Below are positions 1 to 8,839 of a stretch of DNA of 64,000 nt, piece by piece. The stretch comes from Kappaphycus alvarezii (lineage: Eukaryota > Rhodophyta > Florideophyceae > Gigartinales > Solieriaceae). A program made the translations under genes and the position numbers. Numbering within the stretch: position 1 is the stretch's first letter; each line of letters starts with the position of its first letter. The DNA is taken from positions 1 through 64,000 of the forward strand of contig NADL03000208.1 in NCBI GenBank assembly GCA_002205965.3, read 5' to 3'. The notes beneath the pieces were generated by a model, which was not told the origin of the DNA, made no database searches, and worked only from the letters and a program-made list of their open reading frames with translations.

Positions 1-60
1 TACTCTTGTTCCCTCCCAACAGGCAGAGCGGGGCCACCAAAGCAGCAAGCTGAAGTTTCG

Positions 61-71
61 GGTTCGATTCC
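61..71 (+). promoter_or_regulatory. Pol III B box
   Basis: GGTTCGATTCC matches the B-box consensus GGTTCGANTCC at all fixed positions. It lies upstream of the A box, the reverse of a normal tRNA gene. Confidence 0.75.
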
Positions 72-92
72 AGTGCAAACATGCAGACGAAT
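68..92 (+). other. putative 25-nt intron in the tRNA T loop
   Basis: The T loop would be the canonical TTCGATT if 25 nt are removed; three registers (68-92, 69-93, 70-94) give the same product. The inserted stretch can fold: ATTC (67-70) pairs with GAAT (89-92), then three unpaired bases on each side, then TGCA (74-77) pairs with TGCA (82-85) around a 4-nt loop. This resembles the bulge-helix-bulge type substrates of tRNA splicing endonuclease, although the bulges are opposed rather than staggered. Ectopic tRNA introns outside the anticodon loop are known in red algae. Confidence 0.6.
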
Positions 93-124
93 TTCCCGGC
101 GGGCGTATTCGATCGTAGCGCCTG

Positions 125-135
125 TGGTCAAATGG
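125..135 (+). promoter_or_regulatory. Pol III A box
   Basis: TGGTCAAATGG fits the A-box consensus TRGYNNANNNG and forms the D arm of the 5' half. Confidence 0.75.
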
Positions 136-177
136 TATGATATCAGCCTTCCAGTAAGGCTCTCCGCTCTCGACTTC

Positions 178-187
178 TTTTTTTTTT
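178..187 (+). terminator. Pol III oligo-T terminator
   Basis: A run of ten T follows the trailer of the permuted tRNA gene, seven bases after the trailer helix. Confidence 0.75.
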
Positions 188-213
188 CCGATTTGCCAAC
201 CCTTTACTGTACT

Positions 214-646
214 CAGTAAATACTGAACGCATTAAACTTCTTTCACTCCACAACGCAGCACCAGTGATGTCCAGTGCATCATGCCTGCTGACAGGCTTCG
301 AGCCAGCCATTTAGGCAAATGACTCACATTACCCATTATCCTGAGCATGTCTAGCATACTGTACACCGGCGGATAGCCGAACCGCACTTTTCAAAAATTT
401 AAGAACCAAATCAATTTACTCCAGAACTGGGGGCCTTGAGCCGGCTTTCTAGGGTAATTTTAGAGGTATTAGTGGGCACCTTGTAGGATATTTCGGGCCA
501 CAACCGACCTTATTTTTCAAATATTAAATCACCCCACTTTCCCCTCCAGAACTTGCAGTGGCGCAGAAACAATCTTTGCAACCCGGTTAGCTCTTAGCTA
601 GAGCAATATGGAAAGAGAACAAGTTTAATGCGTTCAGTATCTACTG
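214..646. mobile_element. MITE-like element with ~25-bp inverted repeats
   Basis: The stretch 214-239 and the reverse complement of 622-646 match over about 24 of 26 bases, sharing the core ATACTGAACGCATTAAACTT. No open reading frame of note lies between them (433 bp total). An obvious target-site duplication was not found, so class assignment is open. It could be a non-autonomous DNA transposon or a long hairpin. Confidence 0.5.
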
Positions 647-1331
647 TGGACTGCGCACGTCCTAACTAAATGAAACTTTACTTCATTGAGTATCTATCGT
701 GTACATTGCAGGACTGACTATACGACTAAGAACTAACCGGATGATCCACGTCAGGCACGTGCAGTGGGGCTCGCGATAGAATCGCCATTGCAATATATAC
801 AGTACAGTACTATACACGTACTATATATAAACGTAGTCGGATCCTGCAGCGGACACCCGTTTGCCACAAAGTTACAACATAACGGTTCAAGTCTTCAACA
901 GCAGCCCCGGTTGTAGCTACGACAGTAATACCATAAAATTCTGCACATCCATGCAAAAGTACTGTGCTGCACATGCACCTTCTACGGCAGCCCACGACAG
1001 TCCAAGGCAGTGCGTTGCACGTCGTACAGCCAAGCCAGCTCTAAAATTTCCGCAATCTTTTGACAAAATTCGCACCTTGAACCGTCCACATGCCGGTGAT
1101 TTTTTCTCAAAGTAAGCAGGGAACTGACAGTGCTTTAACAAGCGAAAAGGGTTTAGATTACAGGTAGCATGAACTTTCTGTCCCATCAAGCGCTGCAGAC
1201 TACGATCTGTCAATTACACCGCTGACAATTTCCGTGAACGACGCATTGCTAACGATGACAGATGGGATGCGTGCATTGGACTAGGTTGTCAGAATGGCTA
1301 GTTCGAGGACGGAATAGTCTCTAGAACGCGA
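647..1331. other. intergenic, no recognised gene
   Basis: Short overlapping ORFs without recognisable domains. Contains AT-rich stretches with TACAGTA-type motifs (about 790-830) and a 21-base stretch (672-692) that recurs exactly at 38889-38909. Confidence 0.5.
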
Positions 1332-1752
1332 AGAAATTCTTCCTCCACTTCGATAATGTCATTTTTCGTAAAGAAATGGATGAGAAAAATTTAGTCGAAA
1401 CCCTAGCCTTTCTCAAAGGCCTGCCTCCAGCTTTTACTACTGCACCTTCGCTTGCGACAGTGGCCTTCTTCCTAAAGCAAGTGAATATCCAAAGGTTTGA
1501 GACGAAATCCTCTCTCGATTTATCGAAACTGTAGAAGATGACATTCGTCTCGACGTGAATGCCAAAATCAACCTGAAGGACATCGAGGGCTCCCTTCGAG
1601 AGATAGATGTAGAGCTTGAAAGGGCTTCGTGTAATGGAAAGGACAAAGTCGTTGTACTTTGTTATAATCTGTCTGGCATACCAGAAGTATTACAGTTTTT
1701 TGACTATCGAGGAGCCTCGAACTATGTGCAACTCACCAAGGGGGAGGAATGA
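1332..1752 (+). pseudogene. unidentified protein fragment
   Basis: Reading from about 1332 with shifts near 1490 gives a continuous, normally composed protein of about 140 residues ending at the TGA at 1750-1752. It has acidic helical stretches (EILSRFIETVEDDIRL and SLREIDVELERA) followed by a hydrophobic segment. I do not recognise the family. It could be part of a retrotransposon gag, since a degenerate C/H-rich stretch follows near 2190-2250, but this is weak. Confidence 0.3.
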
Positions 1753-2494
1753 TGGGGTAGTTTAATTCGTCGTCTGACACTTCTAGCAGTGGGAATCTAA
1801 ACGGAGTTTGGAGAGAAGGAAAGGAGGAAACAGAAACGGGTCTGCGCCTCTGTGACCCTGTGACTACATCGACGGGTCAAGGCAGGCGAGGAGGCATGGG
1901 GCATTAGACAGTACAGCTTGCGCTGCGTGTATATGAAAGATTTGCGCGAAGACGATGTTAATCGAAGACCATTCTCGAACCATACCCCTCGAACTCAACC
2001 TAATTCAAATCAGAAGTATGTTACTGATCAAACAACTGGTCCCGCCAAGGGAGACTGGCAATGACATCGAGTCGAAAATGAAAGAAATTTCAGTGGGTCT
2101 AGAGAGCTGGGTTGACTCTTTATGCCATAATAGCACATTTCGGATCACTTTGCCGAAAGATGGGAGGACTGACCGAAACCAAGGGATCAATCCTATTCAT
2201 TCTGTAAGGATTCCGGTATTCCGGCCACTTGGACCAATAGTTGCGTTGAGAACCCCCATAAGGACCATTTTGCGGGAACGTCGACAAATTGGGCCTATTT
2301 CTTATTTTTCACCTCCTGGTGCAGAGCCATATGCGCCACGCATCGATACTGTCTTCCATACCAGCTCCCCAAAGTTCGAATAAAGTAACGGATTATCCTA
2401 AAATGACAGTTATCATCAACTCAAACAAGGTTGTAATCGCGACCAAAAGGGCCGCTAATAGAGAAACTCTAGCAAGGAAACATGGCACTTGTAG
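1753..2494. other. no recognised gene; possible gag remnant
   Basis: A 142-residue plus-strand ORF (1955-2383) has no recognisable domain. In another frame, bases 2190-2250 read as a cysteine-containing stretch ending in WTNSC that is only distantly like a zinc knuckle. Confidence 0.25.
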
Positions 2495-2516
2495 GCAGGG
2501 CTTTGTCCCAGTATAT

Positions 2517-2716
2517 TGGTATTGTAGTACATATATTGCAATACGCAATACCAATACTATACTGAAGCCACGCTGCTGTATTGCAATGTGTATTGGAGAT
2601 CCTCTATGTATTGCAATACGTATTGGAAATACTCCACGTATTGCAATACTTATTGGAAATACTCCACGTATTGCAATACGTAATGAAATACGTATTGGAA
2701 ATCCTCCAAGTATCGC
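2517..2716 (+). repeat. left subterminal repeat array of the hAT element
   Basis: Four to five imperfect tandem copies, about 30 bp each, of a unit built on TATTGCAATACGTATTGG followed by AAATACTCCACG-like spacers. Subterminal arrays of this kind are transposase-binding regions in hAT elements. Confidence 0.7.
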
Positions 2717-3289
2717 AGGCTTGCTTGCACAAAGACCAGGAATAAGCGATCTACCGACAATATAAACGGAGTAATTACTACAGTACGTCCATGGTGCTGA
2801 TAGAGCAATGGCCTCTATCAACGAAGGTAGCTTCAATTGGATTTATTAATAGCGTCATAATGACGTCGTGGTTGCCAACTGTTTAGTAAAAATGATGTGA
2901 TCAAGTCAGTAAAAGTTTGATAATATCCTCAAGTGATCGTCATTGCCGAACTGGTACTGAAATGAGACGTCGATAAGCGGTACAGTTGCAGATGATAGCA
3001 CGGAAGATCATCGTTAATGCCGTCATCCAGCTTTGCAATAACACAATCAAACGCTGTCAGAAGAAATGGTTCGCAGGTTTCCGCAGAGAATTGTAAAGCA
3101 CAATCTCAATGAATCATTCCTATTCACATCCAAAGTATGAAGCATTGAAGATGGTAACTGTTTTTCGTATAGTTTTCGTATATGAGGCACTGCATATAAA
3201 TGTAGTGTTGTGTACAGCTCGCGACTTTAACAACCTCAGAATTAAGCCCTTGTTCTCTCTGCCATCGTTTCCAAGTCGCGTAGCCCAGT

Positions 3290-5212
3290 ATGAATTCCAG
3301 CAATATCTCCCTTCCGACTCGCAAGCGTATTGTAGGGTCGCTTATGGCGTTTGTTGGGAAAGAGAAAAAAACAACTATCAACAGGGACACCGGTAAAGAA
3401 GTCCCAAAAATAATATCTTATGTACCACTGTCCGAAACCGGGATGCGCTTCTCCAATCGTGTCATTCTTGGACAAAACAGGATTCAATAACCCGCATAAA
3501 CACCTCCGAAGTTGCTATTGCGTGGAAAAAGACATCAAAACGCAAGGTAAGATACTTGTAAATCTCTATAAGGAAGCCAAACAGGCCATGAGAAAGAGGG
3601 TGGGACCATCCGCTCCCACTTTGAGATCAAGACTCTGTCAGAGTATCAGAGGGAAATGTATGGTTATATTCAGCTTATTGTGGCGAAAAGCCTTCCCATT
3701 TACTATGTTGCTGATCCAAATTTGCGCAAATTCTCGCGATATAATGTCAAGATTGGGAAGTAGAAACTGGTCGAGGATCTTTTTAAGCTCGTGGAGATGA
3801 TGGAGCAGCGTGTTGCAGTATAAATAAAGGGAACAAAAGGGGCACTGCTGATCGATGGATGGTCGTGCAACAATACGCATTACGTAGCAGCTATTGCTTC
3901 GTACTGCACCTCTATGCAGACAGCGGACAATATTTAATCTGAGAGGGATACTTTTCCTAGGCTAACAATTTTTGCTTTGTCCCCGATGGGACATATTGCG
4001 AGAGAGTGTGATGAAAATAACTCTACAAATAAACAGAAACTTTCAATGCCGAAGCTTACGTTCAGTTCTTTAATGAAATCTTTCCATTTTTCGGTCAGCA
4101 GTTCTCCAAATGGTTTGTTTGTCCTATTATCGATGGTTGAAATACAAGTGTGAAGATATCGTTCACGAAAAAGCAATATGTCGCATGTAACAACCACAAG
4201 CTAAATCTGGAAGTGAAAAACATGATTGACATGCACCTACACCTCAAAACAACAATTGAAAGTGTTCACGAAACGATGAAAGAAGCGAAAAAACTGAATA
4301 ATGTCGCTCTTCTCCGGAATCTTACAGACCTTAAACCCATCATACACAATCCTACACGTTGGTCTGGGAAATTGCATAGGCTTAAAAGGTTTGTCCAGAT
4401 ACAAGATGAGTTGATCGAAGTCCGAAAGCACCAGAGGGAGACCTTACAATTGATACAAGTGCAAGATTGGCTTCCAGGGTGCATAAATTTGAGAAGATGT
4501 TGAGCGAAATTGATGTAGTAACAAAGTCACTATAAACCCGTGGTCATACGTTAGCTGAATGCCGAGATGACCTCGAATTTTTGGTGGAGACTATCATTGA
4601 GGAGAGGGATCTTCCTAATTCCTCACTCTTTCAATGAAAGCTTGATACGAAATATATTGCTCCGGACGCAAATATAGTCCTACACCCTGCATTTGAAACT
4701 GGGTCGTGAAAATACAGAGAGGTTTGCACTTGGATCTATCTGAAGACGAGAAAGAGGCAGTTATTTGCTTACAGAAGGACACAAATGCTACAGTTGAAAA
4801 TGAGCCTTTCGAAAGTACTATCTCAAGCGCCCTAAGTATGGCACAGCGATTATCAAAGCGACGTAAGAAGAATGAGACGGAGAGCGCGTATATTAATTTC
4901 GACTTTATTTTGGGGTCGGTTGCAGAGGTTGAACGTTTATGGAGCATTTCTAAGTACTTGCTAACTGAAAAACGACGGTCCATGACCCCTCAGCTATTTG
5001 AAGCAATTATATTCCTGAAGGTGAATGAAAGGCTCTGGGACGCGCAAATTGTCAGCCAAGCCATTAATGGAATGCCTTGTAATATGGCAGCAACAAGTAC
5101 GGGAGCTAACGAGGCTCATCAAGAGCTCAAAAGTAACGCTAGTGCTTATGATTTATCGCAGCTCTTATGTTTGAATTGTAGTAAATATACTACCGATAGT
5201 GTTTCAAACTAA
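3290..5212 (+). pseudogene. hAT transposase, frameshifted
   Basis: Fragments in three frames join into one transposase. The N-terminal part (3416-3512) has a BED-like zinc finger: CPKPGC followed by H, H and C within HKHLRSC. Near 3838-3935 comes LLIDGWSCNNTHYVAAIASY, the catalytic-core region around the first acidic residue (D in DGW). Bases 4180-4440 hold the core with CNNHKLNL and NPTRWSGKLHRLKRF. Bases 4890-5040 hold the C-terminal dimerisation domain, with EVERLWSISKYLLTEKR and MTPQLFEAIIFLK. About four frame changes and an internal stop near 3935 interrupt it. Given the single-base deletions elsewhere in the window, some breaks may be sequence errors, so activity cannot be excluded. Confidence 0.8.
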
Positions 5213-5218
5213 ACGAGC

Positions 5219-5392
5219 ATTGCAACAATTATTACTAACCTTTGGCGTATTGCAATACTTATTGCTGCCTTGAGGCGTATTGTTATACATATTGCATCCG
5301 TGATTTGTATTACAATACCTGTTGCTATTGTTCTTGAACGGAAATACGTATTGCATTTTGAATATTTGGAAGCAATATATTGCAATAACATA
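5219..5392 (+). repeat. right subterminal repeat array of the hAT element
   Basis: Degenerate copies of the same ATTGCAATA-containing units as at the left end, spaced about 30 bp, ending just inside the right terminal repeat. Confidence 0.65.
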
Positions 5393-5563
5393 GGACACAG
5401 CCCTACTTGTATGGATATTGTTGATATTCTTAACTACCGATACAGAGCTACTACGAAAAACGTTGCTAACTACTATCTACAATGCATGGTATTAGAATAG
5501 CAAATTACGGCTTAAAGTAATGGAATACACGAGCGCAAGCCAATAACAAATAAACGTAAAACG

Positions 5564-5716
5564 TGTGGAAGAATAGTTCGATGACCTCATTATTCTATAG
5601 GATAGATGCGTGACGACGGCTATTTATATCGTTTTGGCTGTATGACAGCCTGTCTTCGTTGCATTGACTGTTGCAGGCCTGATTTGCGTTTTATTTGTCT
5701 TTTCTTGGTGGCTTCT
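5564..5716 (-). repeat. 3' LTR (left copy)
   Basis: The stretch from 5567 is about 80% identical to that from 8119 over some 95 bases, sharing ATAGTTCGATGACCTC and a later GTATGACAG. The left copy carries about 40 extra bases in its second half. The exact inner end is uncertain; coding sequence begins at 5717. Confidence 0.55.
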
Positions 5717-6190
5717 TCAGTCCGGGGTGAAAACGTCAAATTGGGGCTGCAAGAGGTTGGTGGTGTGTTGTTGGTATTGTGGGGCTGAGGAATGGTCTGA
5801 TCGATGAGTTGTACTGGTGATGCGAAGTTGGGCCGCATGTTTTGCGAATTTGATGCGTCTGAGCGCCTTTGTTAGCATATCCGCGGTGTTGTGAGCGGTA
5901 GGGATGCGGTGCACAGTGAGGTGTCCTTTGTTGACGTTGTGGGTTAAGTGATGGTGCGATATTTCAATGAACTTCCGGCAGCGGGTGGTGATGTGCTGTT
6001 CGCGACTTGAACGAACGAGGTGTTGTCGATGAACACTTTTGTTGGGGGACTGTTACCGAACTGGCAGTCGTTGAGGAGTCGTCTAAGCCAAAATGTCTGA
6101 TGGGCGGCGTCGGATCCCGCTAAGTATTCTGCCTCACAGGTGTAGTGCAATGTCACGAGATGGAGTGCCAGAGGGTGACGCGGTCGGTGT
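5717..6190 (-). pseudogene. Copia RNase H domain, C-terminal end of pol
   Basis: Reading leftward, the domain shows CEAEYLAGSDAAHQTFWLRR (catalytic E), then VFIDNTSF (catalytic D), and after a frame change the closing NTADMLTKALRR. These are the typical E, D and D positions of Ty1/Copia RNase H. The reading frame ends at 5717, next to the 3' LTR. Confidence 0.75.
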
Positions 6191-6199
6191 ATACCAAGT

Positions 6200-7334
6200 T
6201 GGGGAGAGGAGCAAGGTCAGTGACGTTTCGGAACAGCGACAAACGCGAGTAAAGAAAAAGAAACAACAACGAAAACAACGACAAAGGGGACAGTTAACTG
6301 AGGTGGTAGAGCGATAGCGCGAACCGAGGGAAAACCACGACTGTAAAACGGGAGGCCGGGTAGGGACTGTGAACTCACGCGGACTCAACAAATCCCAGGT
6401 TATCAAAGGGGTGACCAGTGTCGGAGGATCAAGGGCGAGCCCGCGAATGGCGATGAGTCCGAAGGTCGGGGGGTCCGAGATTAGCGCCGGTAAAGGTGGC
6501 TTTACCGTAGGGGCCCTTACGATAGAGTAGTCTAAGTAGGATAGAGCACTAACGGAAAACGTTCCTAAGGCGCTGAAATTAGGGTAGACTAGAAATACTA
6601 AAATGAAGGAAAATCAGTTACTCAGCAAGTGGAGGTCCACTGAGACAGGTACACCTCTTTGGCACAGTCACTGGTCCAGCCCTGGCTGCACGGTCCAGCA
6701 CGCTGGAGTTCAGCAGTATAGCAAGGTAGGTATGTAGCTTGATAGCAGAGTAATTCCATTACAGTACGGCTAGTACAGTAGTCCTAGAGTAAATCATACC
6801 TATCAGAGGTGGTCAGGTGAACTGAATAATGTGGTCAGGGGTAAACCCGGATAGCAAACGAAAAACTACAACAGGTAGATCTGCAGTCATGGTCGTTAGC
6901 AAAGTTTGCGTCGCAGTACGTGAAGAAAGGATGCACCCTGGGTGTCCAGGGCTGAGAGCCGCAAGTTATGCCGTACGTTATGGTGGACTTCTTTGGCTAG
7001 CTCTTCGTAATAGATGTCACCTTGTTAGGCCGTGGAGTAACTCACTTTATCCTTGGGGTGGTGTGGACCCCTGCATTGGTCGTCGGTGTGTCGTGGTTGA
7101 TTATAACCAGTGAAATATGGTGAAAGCAAGGCTTGAATGGTTGGCGCATGGGGCTTGGTTCGCGACGACCGGTTCCCAGTTTCTTGAGTATGGTGGCTAG
7201 CTTGGTGTGGGTCGCGACTGAATCAGTAAGGAAGGTACTGGACCTATTGGTTTTGGTCCTGTTTTTCTTACATTTGATGCAGATATTACTTATGTACAAG
7301 GTCTTCTAGGTCTTGTGGCTTGGTCATGAGCATA
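6200..7334. other. unidentified interior of the shortened Copia copy
   Basis: No domain was recognised on either strand. A box-A-like TGGTAGAGCG occurs at 6304-6313, but no matching tRNA fold was found. A minus-strand cysteine-containing frame (CIKCKK, about 7275) could be the remnant of a zinc knuckle. Confidence 0.3.
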
Positions 7335-7700
7335 TTAAACGCGATAGTCGGAGTCAAGGGTGTCGCCGAGTCCGTTGATCATGAAAGTGACTTTTTGTCT
7401 GGGGGTGCCAATTTCAGGATATTGAGCGGCCAACATTTTGGCACTGATTGCTTCATACTGCCGAGAATATTCCGCGATGGTCATGGCTGAGTTGCGAACG
7501 ATGCTTTCGGCCATGAACTTGAGGTACTCTTTATCTTCGGTCCTTATGGCATCGAAATGAGTCTTGACGGCTTCGATCAATTCGAACGGTGTGTGGATGC
7601 TGTTTATGGGAATGATAAGGGCGCTGATTTCAGCGGGATACTTTAAATGAGGGCTCCCATAGGAAAGTCTCTCTTATCCATATAATGGTTTACGTGAGCA
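7335..7700 (-). pseudogene. Copia gag domain fragment
   Basis: An 81-residue frame (start 7580) extends upstream in the same frame to about 7660. It has the helical composition of Copia gag (UBN2-like), for example KEYLKFMAESIVRNSAMTI and QKVTFMINGLGDTLDSDY, the latter resembling the gag segment FLxGLxxxYDxV. It sits about 0.45 kb inside the right LTR. Minus-strand frames at 7909-8163 may be its basic N-terminal part. Confidence 0.55.
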
Positions 7701-8115
7701 GGGTGTATTGGCGTTGCAGGGTTTCCTGTAAGAAGTTTGCGTGCTTTGAGGACAGCAGCGGCCGAAGTAGCTCATATCACGGATATGAGCTAAAAGGCGG
7801 CATCGTCTTTGTCAAGGCGAGTGATCTTTGGTACTTCGAGATCATTCATAACTGTAGATTAGGTTGTATTGTCTCATGGTGTATGAGTGTCGGATTCGGT
7901 AAGATTTGTCATTTTAAGGAGCTCTCCGTGAAGTGAGTGAAAGGAGCTTGGGCAGCACGACGAGCGGCGCGTTTGGCGTGGTTGGCAAGTGTAATGGTGG
8001 GAGTGTGTGAGGCGACAGATTCAGGGGGGATATGCTGCCGTGCTGTGCTCTCGAGACGCCAGATGCGTTTTTGGCGGTGCTGTTGCGCAGTAGTGATCGA
8101 ATATTTGCCATAAAC

Positions 8116-8225
8116 TACGGAAGGATAGTTCGATGACCTCTTTTTTCTACGACATAGATGCACGAAGACGGCTACTTATATCACTTTGGTTGTATGACAG
8201 ACTTTCTTGGTTGCTTTTTCAAAAC
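8116..8225 (-). repeat. 5' LTR (right copy)
   Basis: Direct repeat of 5564-5716, lying beyond the start of the gag domain as expected for the 5' LTR of a minus-strand element. Confidence 0.55.
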
Positions 8226-8839
8226 GAAAAAGGATAGTGGTAGAAGATTTGCGCCGTACCATTTTCGTTCAATTTTCGTATAAGAGTATTGCATGGTGAA
8301 TAGCTGTACACGTGCACGAAAAAGGTACGGATAACCGATGCGAAATCTCGTATGGGCATCTGTCTGTATGAGAACTTTCTCGTATAGTTTTGGAGCTAAA
8401 TACGCACATTGTCTGAGATGCAAACGAGGAGACGCCAGCACCAATGCACAACAGAGCAACCTGCTCCGGACATGGCAATCCAGACTTCACCAAACTGTGA
8501 ACAAACTTCAACTGCAGACCCTTCCCCCGCCCCTTCCCCTTCCCATGACCACGCCACTGTCTCTCGAACAACTGACAGTAGCCCGCTTATAGTTATTTCA
8601 TTGCAGTAAACTTTATGTCATAGCCTCATGATTCGGTACGATCTCCATTATAACCTCGTTGCATTATTTATTTTCTCTGATTTTATTTCACCAGATCAAT
8701 CATTTGGCATCTAGCGAAAGTCGTCTGGGTCCGATGCCCCTTTTTGCTTTACTAAAGACGATACATAAGTAATAGTCGTGTCGACGTTTGCGTCATATTT
8801 TGGTGACGTAATCGACCGTAAGCTAATGCATGTGCCACT
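8226..8839. other. no recognised gene
   Basis: ORFs of 80-100 residues overlap on both strands without domain signals. A pyrimidine-rich run lies at 8518-8548. Part of this stretch may be the 3' LTR of the next element, but no second copy was found. Confidence 0.35.

Larger units (their letters stand above)
48..153 (+). tRNA. circularly permuted tRNA-Gly(UCC) gene, 3' half upstream of 5' half
   Basis: Seen directly: the 3' half (48-107) precedes the 5' half (118-153), separated by 10 nt. Acceptor GCGCCTG (118-124) pairs over all 7 positions with CGGGCGT (100-106), with discriminator A at 107. Anticodon stem TCAGC (143-147) pairs fully with GCTGA (49-53). T stem TCGGG (58-62) pairs with CCCGG (95-99). 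D stem is GTC (127-129) with GAT (139-141). Joining C32-A37 (148-153) to A38 (48) gives loop CTTCCAA, with U33 and anticodon UCC. Without a 25-nt insertion in the T loop the product is 71 nt before CCA, a normal tRNA-Gly size. Permuted tRNA genes are established in Cyanidioschyzon merolae and some green picoalgae, where leader and trailer pair and a splicing endonuclease releases the ends through a circular intermediate. That this copy is expressed is inference. Confidence 0.82.
25..170 (+). other. leader-trailer pairing of the permuted pre-tRNA
   Basis: Leader AGAGCGG (25-31) is perfectly complementary to trailer CCGCTCT (164-170), and the next leader bases GGCC (32-35) pair with GGCT (158-161), leaving a 2-nt bulge. 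This clamps the ends of the precursor next to the anticodon-loop junction, as expected for a permuted pre-tRNA that is spliced and circularised. Confidence 0.65.
2495..5404 (+). mobile_element. hAT-superfamily DNA transposon
   Basis: A 2.9-kb element. The left end reads CAGGGCTTTGTCC from 2496, the right end GGACACAGCCCT (5393-5404), together an imperfect terminal inverted repeat starting near CAGGG as in many hAT elements. Flanking octamers ACTTGTAG (2487-2494) and ACTTGTAT (5405-5412) form an 8-bp target-site duplication with one mismatch; 8 bp is diagnostic for hAT. Both ends carry subterminal repeats rich in the palindrome-like ATTGCAATA. The body encodes a broken hAT transposase. The element is AT-richer than the Copia element at 9-13 kb. 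Confidence 0.8.
5564..8225 (-). mobile_element. Copia-type LTR retrotransposon, internally deleted
   Basis: Two related direct repeats bound this 2.7-kb stretch. Between them the minus strand encodes a gag domain next to the right repeat and a Copia RNase H domain next to the left repeat. No protease, integrase or polymerase domain is recognisable between, so this is a shortened or scrambled copy whose middle (6200-7300) is of unknown origin. Confidence 0.6.

Noticed and set aside
2517-2716. CRISPR-like or satellite array
   Set aside because: Units are imperfect, unspaced, and mirrored at the other end of a hAT element; they are subterminal repeats.
6283-6330. tRNA-like start with TGGTAGAGCG
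   Set aside because: No matching anticodon stem, T arm or acceptor 3' strand in either normal or permuted order.
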